In this document: positions 1 to 6,667 of the stretch, piece after piece
Position numbering within the stretch: the first letter of the stretch is position 1
Layout: every line of letters starts with the position of its first letter
Source of the DNA: Salegentibacter sp.
GTDB taxonomy: Bacteria; Bacteroidota; Bacteroidia; Flavobacteriales; Flavobacteriaceae
Assembly: GCA_024635815.1 (NCBI GenBank)
Contig: JAGXIG010000108.1
Location: forward strand, 1-17,727
Length of the DNA stretch: 17,727 bases
Direction of reading: 5' to 3'
Translations under genes and position numbers: made by a program
The notes under the pieces: generated by a model
Told to the model about the DNA's origin: nothing
The model's input: the letters and a program-made list of their open reading frames with translations, nothing else
Databases searched by the model: none

Positions 1-90
1 GGCGAAGGAATACGTATTAGTTTTCATTATTTTAATACTGAAAAGGAGCTTGATTTTCTTTTAAAGGAATTAAGGAAATTTGGGATCTAA
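1..90 (+). CDS. 3' end of a class V aminotransferase-fold PLP enzyme (partial)
   Basis: The first 90 bases read in frame 1 as 29 residues followed by TAA at 88-90; the 5' part lies outside the window. The segment GIRISFHYFNTEKELDFLL resembles the C-terminal end of class V aminotransferases and cysteine desulfurase-like enzymes, where an R-[IV]-S-x-H-x-[YF]-N-T-x-x-[ED]-[IL]-D motif precedes the last helix. It is convergent with egtD, with only three bases between the two stop codons and no terminator between them. Its place next to egtBD makes an EgtE-type C-S lyase (which cleaves the hercynylcysteine sulfoxide to give ergothioneine) an attractive guess, but a cysteine desulfurase or another aminotransferase fits the fragment equally well. 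No catalytic lysine is visible because that part is missing. Confidence 0.6.
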   Translation, partial: GEGIRISFHYFNTEKELDFLLKELRKFGI

Positions 91-93
91 AAT

Positions 94-1062
94 TTAATTT
101 TTCTTCCTGAAAATATAATTTTTATAGCAGTTCTCATTATCCTGAAAACTGGTTTGAATCTCCAGACCGGATTCTTCGGCAAGCCATTCTACCACAGCAT
201 CGTCGTATTTCTGCGAAATTTCGGTATGTATGCTTTCCCAGGCCTCAAAATTCACTTCTAAATCAAGCTTATTGATCGCCACTTTTTGGCTGACTTTACT
301 CACCAAATAACTTTTTGCAGTACCGGTTTCCGGATTGTAGGTTTCCCAGTGTTTAAAATTATCTAGATTGAAATCGGCATCTAATTCCCTGTTGATTCTT
401 ACCAGCAAATTTTTGTTGAAAGCTTCTGTAATTCCTGCCGGGTCGTGATATGCATCTAAAATCTTTTGAGGATCTTTCTTCTGATCAAATCCCATAAACA
501 GCATATCCTCGGGATTCATCGCTTTTTGGATATTCCGAAGAAATTCTATCGCATTTTCGTGTAGAAGATTACCGATATTAGAACCCAAAAATAAAATTAC
601 TTTTCTACGAGTGCTTAGGTTTGCTAAGTTTTCCAGAATATTAAAGTAGGTACCCTGTTGGATTTTTACATCTACTTCAGGAATTTCACTCTTTAAAGAA
701 GTTTTGAGCTCTTCCAGTACATTCTGACTTATATCTATGGGTAAATAACTAAAATCGTAGTCATTTTCTACCAGGTGCTGCAATAGGATTTTGGTTTTTT
801 TTCCGTCCCCGGCGCCGAGTTCTATAAGGTCAAACCCACCTTCCTTATTAATGATATTGGCTATTGCGGCTTTATGGTGTTTCAGGATATTTAATTCGCA
901 ATTGGTGAGGTAATACTCAGGCATCACCATAATTTGTTGAAACAGTTTATCCCCTTTTTCATCGTAGATATACTTTGAAAGTAAATATTTTGGAAAGCTG
1001 GTAAGGCCTTTATAAACATCTCCTTCAAAGGTCGATTGAAATGTGGTTTGTATAGTTTTCAT
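94..1062 (-). CDS. egtD: L-histidine N-alpha-methyltransferase EgtD
   Basis: A 322-residue cytosolic SAM-dependent methyltransferase, close to the usual family length of about 320. It makes hercynine (N-alpha-trimethylhistidine), the first step of ergothioneine synthesis. Seen: the SAM-binding motif ELGAGDGKKT at 81-90; acidic IDIS at 109-112; FLGSNIGN at 158-165; DAYHDPAGITEAFN near 203-216; IHTEIS at 278-283. From memory of mycobacterial EgtD, Asn165, Tyr205, Glu281 and Ser283 here correspond to its histidine-binding Asn166, Tyr206, Glu282 and Ser284, so histidine specificity is expected. It follows egtB on the same strand with a 13-base gap, so the two form an operon with egtD second. No separate promoter is seen. 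Without the neighbour one might only call it a DUF2260-type methyltransferase; adjacency to egtB makes EgtD firm. Confidence 0.93.
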   Translation of the reverse strand: MKTIQTTFQSTFEGDVYKGLTSFPKYLLSKYIYDEKGDKLFQQIMVMPEYYLTNCELNILKHHKAAIANIINKEGGFDLIELGAGDGKKTKILLQHLVENDYDFSYLPIDISQNVLEELKTSLKSEIPEVDVKIQQGTYFNILENLANLSTRRKVILFLGSNIGNLLHENAIEFLRNIQKAMNPEDMLFMGFDQKKDPQKILDAYHDPAGITEAFNKNLLVRINRELDADFNLDNFKHWETYNPETGTAKSYLVSKVSQKVAINKLDLEVNFEAWESIHTEISQKYDDAVVEWLAEESGLEIQTSFQDNENCYKNYIFRKKN

Positions 1063-1075
1063 TAAAGTTTGTTGG

Positions 1076-2239
1076 TTATTTTGCCAGTCTTAAGCCGGTG
1101 AATTGCCAGCGTAAATTTGGATGAAAAAAGTTGCGATAAGTGGGTCTGGAATGTTTTTGGGAAGTAGCTACTGATGCTCCGCGTAACACTTTTTGGCTTA
1201 CCATAAATTTGCCGTTGTACTCGCCAAGGGCGCCTTCGGGTTTGGTGTAATTAGGATAGGGGGAATATGCACTTTCTGTCCATTCCCAGCGGTCTCCCCA
1301 TTTAAAATATTTTTGGGCGGTTTCCCATTCAAATTCTGTGGGTAATCTTAAACCTTTCCATTGGGCAAAGGCAAAAGCTTCGAAGTAAGAAATGTGGCTT
1401 AGCGGCGCTTCAGGAATAAGTTTTGTAAGTCCGTTTAAAGTATATTGATACCATTCTCCGTTTATTTTATGCCAGTAAAAAGGCGCCTCAATATTGTTGT
1501 CGTTAACCCAATCCCAGCCTTCAGCGTGCCATAGGATTACATCTTTATACGCTCCAGACTCTATGAACTCTATAAATTCGACATTGGTAACCAGTTTGTT
1601 CGAGATCAGGTATTCATTCAAATAAACCTTGTGAACACCCTGTTCGTTATCATAACAGAAATCGTCAGATTTATGGCCTACCTCATAGACTCCTTCAGAA
1701 ATATTGATCCACTCCTGCTTAAAATCCTGGATGTGATTCTCTTCAAATTGATGGCTATATTCAGGGAATAATGGGTTGTTTCCCAAGATATACTTAATAT
1801 CGGTTAATAAAAGTTCCTGGTGCTGTTTTTCATGGTGGCAACCAATTTCTACTACACCACAGAGTTCTTCAGAAATTCTTTCTTCTTTCAGAAATTTCTG
1901 CATCGCTTTTGAGACGTAATTCCGGTATTCATAAACCCAGGCAACAGTTGGACGGGAAAGGTTGCCGCGATTGGTGCGTATTACCTTATCTCCAACGCTT
2001 TCATAATAACTATTGAAAACGTAAGCCGAATTTTCATCGAAAAGTTGATAGTTCTTTAAATTCGGTTTTAAAACAAATTCCTCAAAAAACCAGGTGGTAT
2101 GGCCAAGGTGCCATTTTGGTGGGGAAACATCAACTATGGGTTGTACCACATAATCTTCGGTTTCCAGAAAGGAGCAAATAAGTTCAGAATGCGCCCTGGT
2201 ATCATTAAAAAAATCGAATAATTGTTCTTGTGATTGCAT
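1076..2239 (-). CDS. egtB: Ergothioneine sulfoxide synthase EgtB
   Basis: Non-haem iron enzyme that couples hercynine with a cysteine-type thiol using O2. I choose the ATG at 2239 (387 residues); a longer reading from GTG at 2269 would start inside a terminator hairpin. Layout: N-terminal DinB-like helical domain (about 1-155) and C-terminal formylglycine-enzyme/C-type-lectin-like domain (about 165-387). Probable iron ligands are His47 (in WHLGHTTWF) plus His136 and His140 (HHEKQH at 135-140). Family-typical YRNFF and the end RWQFTGLRLA are present. Arg88 and Arg91 have the same spacing as the arginines that I recall binding gamma-glutamylcysteine in mycobacterial EgtB; this hints at, but does not prove, that thiol substrate. 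There is no methyltransferase domain, so it is not OvoA. It is first gene of an egtBD operon; its candidate promoter overlaps the hairpin just upstream. Confidence 0.93.
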   Translation of the reverse strand: MQSQEQLFDFFNDTRAHSELICSFLETEDYVVQPIVDVSPPKWHLGHTTWFFEEFVLKPNLKNYQLFDENSAYVFNSYYESVGDKVIRTNRGNLSRPTVAWVYEYRNYVSKAMQKFLKEERISEELCGVVEIGCHHEKQHQELLLTDIKYILGNNPLFPEYSHQFEENHIQDFKQEWINISEGVYEVGHKSDDFCYDNEQGVHKVYLNEYLISNKLVTNVEFIEFIESGAYKDVILWHAEGWDWVNDNNIEAPFYWHKINGEWYQYTLNGLTKLIPEAPLSHISYFEAFAFAQWKGLRLPTEFEWETAQKYFKWGDRWEWTESAYSPYPNYTKPEGALGEYNGKFMVSQKVLRGASVATSQKHSRPTYRNFFHPNLRWQFTGLRLAK

Positions 2240-2271
2240 AAAAAAGAGTGGTACTTTTTGAGGTACCACTC
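2240..2271 (-). terminator. Intrinsic terminator abutting the egtB start codon
   Basis: Perfect 9-bp stem, GAGTGGTAC with GTACCACTC (2271-2263 and 2254-2246), 8-base loop, then six U on the minus strand (2245-2240), followed directly by the egtB ATG at 2239. It would end transcription of the two TonB-like genes upstream. The reverse orientation has no T tract, so it acts on the minus strand only. Its position leaves no untranslated spacer before egtB, so a role as egtB leader attenuator is also possible. Confidence 0.75.
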
Positions 2272-2278
2272 AAATTTA
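2271..2278 (-). promoter_or_regulatory. Candidate egtB promoter, -7 element TAAATTTG
   Basis: TAAATTTG is a full match to the Bacteroidota -7 consensus TAnnTTTG. Nineteen bases upstream is TTTC (2298-2301 on the minus strand), one mismatch from the -33 consensus TTTG at the usual spacing. The last G of the -7 is the first base of the terminator stem, so the start of transcription would fall inside the left arm of the hairpin. Confidence 0.5.
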
Positions 2279-2317
2279 CAATTTTTTCCTTCGGTCTGAA
2301 ACCAAGGCTAGTTAACG

Positions 2318-2338
2318 GCAAGTTAAAGTATAACTTGC
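2318..2338 (-). other. 3' stem-loop after the downstream TonB-like gene
   Basis: Perfect 8-bp inverted repeat GCAAGTTA / TAACTTGC with a 5-base loop, beginning three bases after the stop codon of the gene at 2342-2752. No T tract follows on either strand, so it is more likely an mRNA 3'-end protecting hairpin than a terminator; the terminator proper is at 2240-2271. Confidence 0.45.
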
Positions 2339-2341
2339 TTC

Positions 2342-2752
2342 TTATAGATTTAGTGGAAGGGTATAACTTATTTTTGCAGTTTTCCCGCCGCGGGTTCCCG
2401 GTTTCATTTCAGGCATTTTTTTTAGCATATTTTCAACAGCAGCAATTACGGGTTTTTGATCTCCTTTTACTGAAGTCACCACTGTCTTTCCTGCTTCATC
2501 AATATGCATTTTCACAACTACCTTTCCTCTTATAAATTCCCCCTTTTCATCGCGTGGATATTTATAATTGTTCTTAACGTGCTCCATCAATTTTTGATTG
2601 AAACAGGTTTTTTGGTCTTCACTGGATTCACATCCCGGCCATACCGGTGCCTTTTCTTTTACAGTAATCGTATTTCCTTTTACATCCACATCATCTTGTG
2701 CAAATGCAAAAGTGCCGGTAAAAAGAAAGAAACAAAACATTAGTTTTTTCAT
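2342..2752 (-). CDS. Secreted TonB C-terminal-domain-like protein (copy 2)
   Basis: 136 residues with an N-terminal signal peptide (basic MKK, hydrophobic core to residue 16, likely cut AFA|Q after 18). The mature protein has PVWPGCE at 36-42, a second Cys at 50 in TCFNQKL, the YP pair at 65-66 and the RGKVVVKMHIDEAGK strand pattern, all like the C-terminal domain of flavobacterial TonB proteins (PVFPGCE...CF...YP...G.V.V.F.I...G). It lacks the membrane anchor retained by real TonB and the proline-rich spanner, so it should be a free periplasmic or exported domain; energy transduction is not expected. The two cysteines could form a disulfide. It is a paralogue of the next gene upstream, separated by 33 bases, and is the last gene before a terminator. 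True function unknown. Confidence 0.75.
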   Translation of the reverse strand: MKKLMFCFFLFTGTFAFAQDDVDVKGNTITVKEKAPVWPGCESSEDQKTCFNQKLMEHVKNNYKYPRDEKGEFIRGKVVVKMHIDEAGKTVVTSVKGDQKPVIAAVENMLKKMPEMKPGTRGGKTAKISYTLPLNL

Positions 2753-2785
2753 AGCTCGGAATTTGAGGTTTTTAGACCATGATTT

Positions 2786-3163
2786 TTAGAAATTAAACGG
2801 AACGGTGAAATTACGGTCGTCAGGTTCCCCTTCTAAAGTACCTGGTTCCATATCAGGAATTTTCTGAATCATTTCCTTAGCCGCAGCATTTACCTTTGGT
2901 TCAGGTCCTTCAACCGAATTGACAACTACTTTTCCTTCTTCAGTAACTTTAAAAGAGATTTCTACTTTTCCGCGAACGTAATCTCCGTCTTCGGTTTGTG
3001 GATATTCATAATTCTCCCTTACGTGCTCTGAGAGTTTTTGATTAAAACAAGCTTTTGCGTCTTCGGCGTCTTCACAACCTGGCCAAACCGGCGAAGTTTG
3101 CTGTGCTTGAGCACTGGTTAAACCTCCGACTACAAAACATGCGATAAGCATTAACTTTTTCAT
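2786..3163 (-). CDS. Secreted TonB C-terminal-domain-like protein (copy 1)
   Basis: 125 residues; signal peptide likely cut AQA|Q after residue 20. It shares with the gene at 2342-2752 the blocks PVWPGCE (25-31), ACFNQKL (38-44) with Cys30 and Cys39, EHVRENYEYP (46-55), and RGKVEISFKVTEEGK, then a KIPDMEPGT segment matching KMPEMKPGT of its partner. Mature part is therefore almost entirely a single TonB-C-terminal-like fold, without anchor or proline-rich region. The mature region is more acidic than its paralogue's. It starts 32 bases after thyA on the same strand and may be co-transcribed with it; no promoter is evident in the short AT-rich gap. Tandem duplication is clear; the function is not, and annotation as energy transducer TonB would be misleading. 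Confidence 0.75.
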   Translation of the reverse strand: MKKLMLIACFVVGGLTSAQAQQTSPVWPGCEDAEDAKACFNQKLSEHVRENYEYPQTEDGDYVRGKVEISFKVTEEGKVVVNSVEGPEPKVNAAAKEMIQKIPDMEPGTLEGEPDDRNFTVPFNF

Positions 3164-3195
3164 AAACTTTAAAATTTTAATTAAATTATTTTGGG

Positions 3196-4020
3196 TTATA
3201 TAGCAACCTTAGCTTTAATGCCAGGATGCGGGTTATAATCTTCTAATATAAAATCTTTATAGTCAAATGCAAAAATATCTTTTACCTCAGGGTTGATTCT
3301 CATTTTTGGTAAAGCTTTCGGTTCCCTGGAAAGTTGAAGTTTTACCTGCTCCATATGATTGCTGTAAATATGAACATCACCAAAAGTGTGAATAAAATCT
3401 CCGGCTTCGTAACCGCAAACCTGCGCCATCATCATTGTTAAAAGTGCATAAGAAGCGATATTAAAAGGTACGCCCAGAAAAACATCGGCACTTCTTTGAT
3501 AAAGTTGAAGGGATAATTTGCCATCGGCGACGTAGAATTGAAAAAACGCGTGGCAGGGCGGAAGAGCAGCTTTTCCGTTAGCTACATTTTCTGAAAAAGA
3601 TTTTGAGGAATCCGGTAAAACGGAAGGGTTCCAGGCAGAAACCAACATTCTACGACTATTCGGATTCTTTTTGAGGGTTTCTATGATCTCTTTTATCTGG
3701 TCTATTTCTTCGTTATTCCAGTTTCGCCATTGTTTACCATAAACTGGGCCCAGATCTCCATTTTCGTCGGCCCATTCGTTCCAGATTCTTACCCCGTTTT
3801 CCTGAAGGTATTTTACATTGGTGTCACCTTTTAAAAACCACAGCAATTCGTAAATAATAGATTTTAAATGAAGTTTTTTGGTAGTTACCATCGGGAAGCC
3901 TTCGCTTAAATCGAATCGCAACTGGTGGCCAAAAATACTTCTGGTTCCCGTCCCGGTACGATCGCCTTTATCGGTTCCATTATCTAAAATATGTTGTAAA
4001 AGTTCGTGGTATTGTTTCAT
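3196..4020 (-). CDS. thyA: Thymidylate synthase
   Basis: 274 residues. Converts dUMP to dTMP with 5,10-methylenetetrahydrofolate in the cytosol. Conserved residues are all visible: Arg21 in DRTGTGT, Tyr94 in GPVYGKQW, catalytic Cys156 in [12 protein letters not shown], Arg176/Asp179/Asn187 around [14 protein letters not shown], and the canonical end [10 protein letters not shown]. It begins MKQYHELL as E. coli ThyA does. Compared with E. coli (264 residues) it has about 13 extra residues, [14 protein letters not shown], just ahead of the catalytic cysteine loop. Dihydrofolate reductase, which often follows thyA, is not in the window; instead two secreted TonB-like genes follow. The 228-base upstream gap holds a hairpin repeat; no convincing promoter was found there. 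Confidence 0.97.
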   Translation of the reverse strand: MKQYHELLQHILDNGTDKGDRTGTGTRSIFGHQLRFDLSEGFPMVTTKKLHLKSIIYELLWFLKGDTNVKYLQENGVRIWNEWADENGDLGPVYGKQWRNWNNEEIDQIKEIIETLKKNPNSRRMLVSAWNPSVLPDSSKSFSENVANGKAALPPCHAFFQFYVADGKLSLQLYQRSADVFLGVPFNIASYALLTMMMAQVCGYEAGDFIHTFGDVHIYSNHMEQVKLQLSREPKALPKMRINPEVKDIFAFDYKDFILEDYNPHPGIKAKVAI

Positions 4021-4088
4021 AACCTGAATAGAAGAAATTATTATAGTAGTTCGCTAAAACACTTTGTTCGAAAATTAAATAAAATATT

Positions 4089-4143
4089 GTCTCCTCGATC
4101 GCAGTCGAGACGCTTTTGTTTACCCCTTCGGTTATAGGGTGAC
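4089..4143. repeat. Intergenic hairpin repeat (TCGA-type) between nupC and thyA
   Basis: Two adjacent small hairpins in an otherwise AT-rich gap of 228 bases. The first is CTCGA/TCGAG (4094-4098 and 4105-4109), with an alternative outer pairing GTCTC/GAGAC (4089-4093 and 4107-4111). The second is built on ACCCCT...AGGGT around 4122-4140. Its GC content and sequence resemble the TCGACTGCG-type palindromic intergenic elements I recall from flavobacterial genomes. There is no T tract, so it is not a standard terminator. The rest of 4021-4248 shows nothing I recognise. Confidence 0.5.
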
Positions 4144-4248
4144 AAAAACAAATATTAGACTTTTAACGGATATTTTTTTAATTATTTCAGCTAAAATAGG
4201 AAACAAGTATCTTAAATAAAATTCCGAGGGAGATTTAACGTTCTAAAA

Positions 4249-5961
4249 TTAACCAATTATCATTCCCGCAATTGTAGCCGACATAAGAGAAGCAATGGTA
4301 CCACCAATTAAGGCCTTCATCCCAAATTCAGATAAAGTTTTTCTTTGGCCGGGTGCGAGGGAACCAATTCCACCAATCTGGATTCCTATAGAGGCAAAAT
4401 TTGCGAAACCGCAGAGCATATAGGTCGCCATAATTACTGATTTTTCGTAACTGAGACTAAGTGCGTTTGCTGTATTTTTAAGTTCTGCCAATTGCACATA
4501 ACCTACAAATTCACTTGCTGCGAGTTTGATACCAAGCAATTGCCCCATTAGCATCATATCTTCTTTAGCAACTCCAATAAGCCACATTAAAGGAGCGAAG
4601 ATGGTTCCCAAAATAGCTTCCAGGGAAAAATCGGAGTAAGGTGTATTTTCAACTAAAAATGCATTTATACCTGTCCAGGAACCTGTCCAATTTAATACGT
4701 AATTGATCATTGCAATAAAGGCGATAAAAACCAAAAGCATTGCAGCCACATTTGCTGCAAGTTTTAAACCTTCAGTGGTTCCATTGGCGATGGCGTCAAG
4801 GATATTCGAGCCAATTTTATCTGCTGAAACATCTACGTTTGTATTGATTTTATTCTGTTGTGGATATAATATTTTAGAAACCACAATCGCACCCGGCGCT
4901 GCCATTACTGAAGCTGCTAAAAGGTGCTTGGCGAATTGCAGCCTTAACTCAGGATCATCTCCGCCCAAAAAGCCAATATAAGCTGCCAGTACACCCCCGG
5001 CAACAGTAGCCATACCGCCAATCATAACCAGTAAGATTTCCGAACGCGTCATACGCTCCAGATAGGCTTTAATCATAAGAGGGGCTTCGGTTTGACCCAG
5101 AAAAATATTTCCCGCCACACTTAAACTTTCTGCACCGGAAATTCCCAGTAATTTGGTAAGTACCCAGGCTAATCCCTTAACCACAACTTGTATAACACCC
5201 AGGTAAAATAATACCGAGGTTAGGGCTGAAAAGAAAATAATTGTTGGTAAAACCTGGAAGAGAAAAATAAAGCCGAAACTTTCTACATCCATCATTCCGC
5301 CAAGCAGAAATTCACTTCCTGCCGCGGTAAAATCTAGAATAAGAACAAATATATTCCCTACAAATTCAAATATGTTCTGAATAAATGTAATCTTTAAAAC
5401 ACCAATAGCGAGTAGTAACTGTGCCGCCAAACCAATTCCGACAGTTTTCCAGTTAATCGCTTTTCTATTACTACTGAATAAAAATGCAATAATTAGCAAG
5501 GTGAACATTCCTAAAACTCCACGTCCAATACTACTCGCAGAAAGCCCAGCATTTGGGATCATTTCTTTTGCTATTGGGGCGGGGATTACTTCCTTGGCAT
5601 CGTTAAAACTGCTATCTGTAAAATGAAATTCCCGGTTAGCCTGGTTTATAACCATGCTGGAATCTGTAAGTGTAGAAACCCGGTAATTTACAATACTGTC
5701 TTGGGGGGTGTTATAGAAGAGTACAAGGAGTTTATTTTGAAAGATGTAAGCTCCTTTCGCCAGCGTGTCCTCAGCTTTACTGATACTGAATAAACCTTCG
5801 TCTAAATCTAAGGTGTTGCCGTTAACGAAAATGTCCTGGCTGAAATCTTCCTGCGCTTTGTCTAAAGTCCAGGTTTTTGAGATGTTTTGGGAAAAAGTGC
5901 TGGTCACACTAAAGAGAACTAAAAGCAGGCAAAACCAGTTTTTATTCATAAAGGCGTGCAT
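4249..5961 (-). CDS. Concentrative nucleoside transporter (CNT/NupC) with extra secreted N-terminal domain
   Basis: 570 residues, against about 400 for NupC. The N terminus is a signal peptide (cut near FSQ, about residue 25) followed by about 110 hydrophilic, beta-rich residues (26-135; ISKTWTLDKAQEDF opening, lipocalin-like in feel but not identified). From about 145 the protein is a polytopic membrane protein with CNT hallmarks: GNIFLGQTEAPL at 284-295 and ANFASIGIQIGGIG at 520-533. The family imports nucleosides with Na+ or H+ across the inner membrane. The start ATG at 5961 overlaps the stop of the upstream nuclease gene in TAATG, so translation may be coupled; ATG at 5949 (residue 5) would give a cleaner signal peptide. 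Being near thyA suggests pyrimidine salvage, which is inference. No frameshift is seen, so the fusion looks real. Confidence 0.88.
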   Translation of the reverse strand: MHAFMNKNWFCLLLVLFSVTSTFSQNISKTWTLDKAQEDFSQDIFVNGNTLDLDEGLFSISKAEDTLAKGAYIFQNKLLVLFYNTPQDSIVNYRVSTLTDSSMVINQANREFHFTDSSFNDAKEVIPAPIAKEMIPNAGLSASSIGRGVLGMFTLLIIAFLFSSNRKAINWKTVGIGLAAQLLLAIGVLKITFIQNIFEFVGNIFVLILDFTAAGSEFLLGGMMDVESFGFIFLFQVLPTIIFFSALTSVLFYLGVIQVVVKGLAWVLTKLLGISGAESLSVAGNIFLGQTEAPLMIKAYLERMTRSEILLVMIGGMATVAGGVLAAYIGFLGGDDPELRLQFAKHLLAASVMAAPGAIVVSKILYPQQNKINTNVDVSADKIGSNILDAIANGTTEGLKLAANVAAMLLVFIAFIAMINYVLNWTGSWTGINAFLVENTPYSDFSLEAILGTIFAPLMWLIGVAKEDMMLMGQLLGIKLAASEFVGYVQLAELKNTANALSLSYEKSVIMATYMLCGFANFASIGIQIGGIGSLAPGQRKTLSEFGMKALIGGTIASLMSATIAGMIIG

Positions 5962-6584
5962 TATTTGCGTTTGGAAATTTCATCCCTTATGCGTGCGGCT
6001 TTTTCGTAATCTTCATTGTTTACGGCCTGGGAGAGCAAAGTTTTTAGTTCGTCTAAAGATAATTTTTTGTAATTGGTATCGTCAGATTTTATATCGATGT
6101 CATCAGGAAGTAATTCTTCTGAAATTATTTCTTCTTCGTGTTTTTCTGAAGGAGCTTGTTCGCCTTCGTCTCCCTTGAGGAAAATTCCCGCTTTATCAAG
6201 AATATTTTTATAGGTGAAAATAGGAGCTTCGAACCTTAGGGCTAAAGCAATAGCATCGCTGGTACGCGCATCTATAATTTCCTCAATCTTATCGCGTTCG
6301 CAAATAAGGCTGGAATAAAAAACACCGTCTACCAGTTTATGAATAATAACCTGTTTAACGGTAATCTCGAACCGGTCGGCAAAATTTTTAAAAAGGTCAT
6401 GGGTTAAGGGGCGTGGAGGTTTTATCTCTTTTTCTAAAGCAATCGCAATAGATTGCGCTTCAAAAGCTCCAATAACTATGGGAAGTTTACGTTCTCCATC
6501 TACCTCGCTTAAAATTAAAGCGTAAGCACCGTTTTGGGTCTGACTATAAGAAATTCCTTTTATATTAAGGCGCACTAAACTCAT
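5961..6584 (-). CDS. Bifunctional nuclease (BFN/DUF151) with C-terminal UVR motif
   Basis: 207 residues. Residues 1-135 form a BFN domain, with IVIGAFEAQSIAIAL (36-50) and the signature IDARTSDAIALALR (104-117). After an acidic linker (138-171), residues 178-206 form a UVR motif (SLDELKTLLSQAVNNEDYEKAARIRDEI region), the element used by UvrB/UvrC for mutual contact. Plant and bacterial BFN proteins have been reported to cut DNA and RNA; the cellular role in Bacteroidota is not settled. No signal peptide, so cytosolic. It lies 83 bases after etfA with a strong terminator between, and its stop overlaps the transporter start by one base. No good promoter was found in the short gap: the nearest candidate, TAACTTGC, has two mismatches from the -7 consensus, so expression may depend on read-through or a promoter inside etfA. 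Confidence 0.87.
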   Translation of the reverse strand: MSLVRLNIKGISYSQTQNGAYALILSEVDGERKLPIVIGAFEAQSIAIALEKEIKPPRPLTHDLFKNFADRFEITVKQVIIHKLVDGVFYSSLICERDKIEEIIDARTSDAIALALRFEAPIFTYKNILDKAGIFLKGDEGEQAPSEKHEEEIISEELLPDDIDIKSDDTNYKKLSLDELKTLLSQAVNNEDYEKAARIRDEISKRK

Positions 6585-6597
6585 ATATCATCAATTA

Positions 6598-6646
6598 AAA
6601 AGGGCTGTCTAAAGCAGGACTTTTACCGTATTTAGACAGCCCTTTT
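6598..6646 (-). terminator. Strong intrinsic terminator of the etfBA operon
   Basis: A 16-bp perfect stem, AAAAGGGCTGTCTAAA with its complement (6598-6613 and 6631-6646), with a 17-base loop. On the minus strand it ends in five T; the plus-strand side also carries TTTT, so it could work both ways. It sits 22 bases after the etfA stop and 13 bases before the start codon of the BFN gene. Confidence 0.88.
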
Positions 6647-6667
6647 AAGGGGTGCAAGTTATAAAAA

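Noticed and set aside
2240..2269. GTG start for egtB ten codons upstream
   Set aside because: Those codons lie entirely in the terminator hairpin and U tract; the ATG at 2239 begins the family-like sequence.
2248..2789. Three plus-strand open frames over the TonB-like gene
   Set aside because: Reverse-strand shadows; the minus-strand proteins have signal peptides and match each other as paralogues.
5765..6178. 137-codon open frame on the plus strand
   Set aside because: Antisense to the transporter and BFN genes, both of which have strong family motifs; the predicted protein has no recognisable domain.
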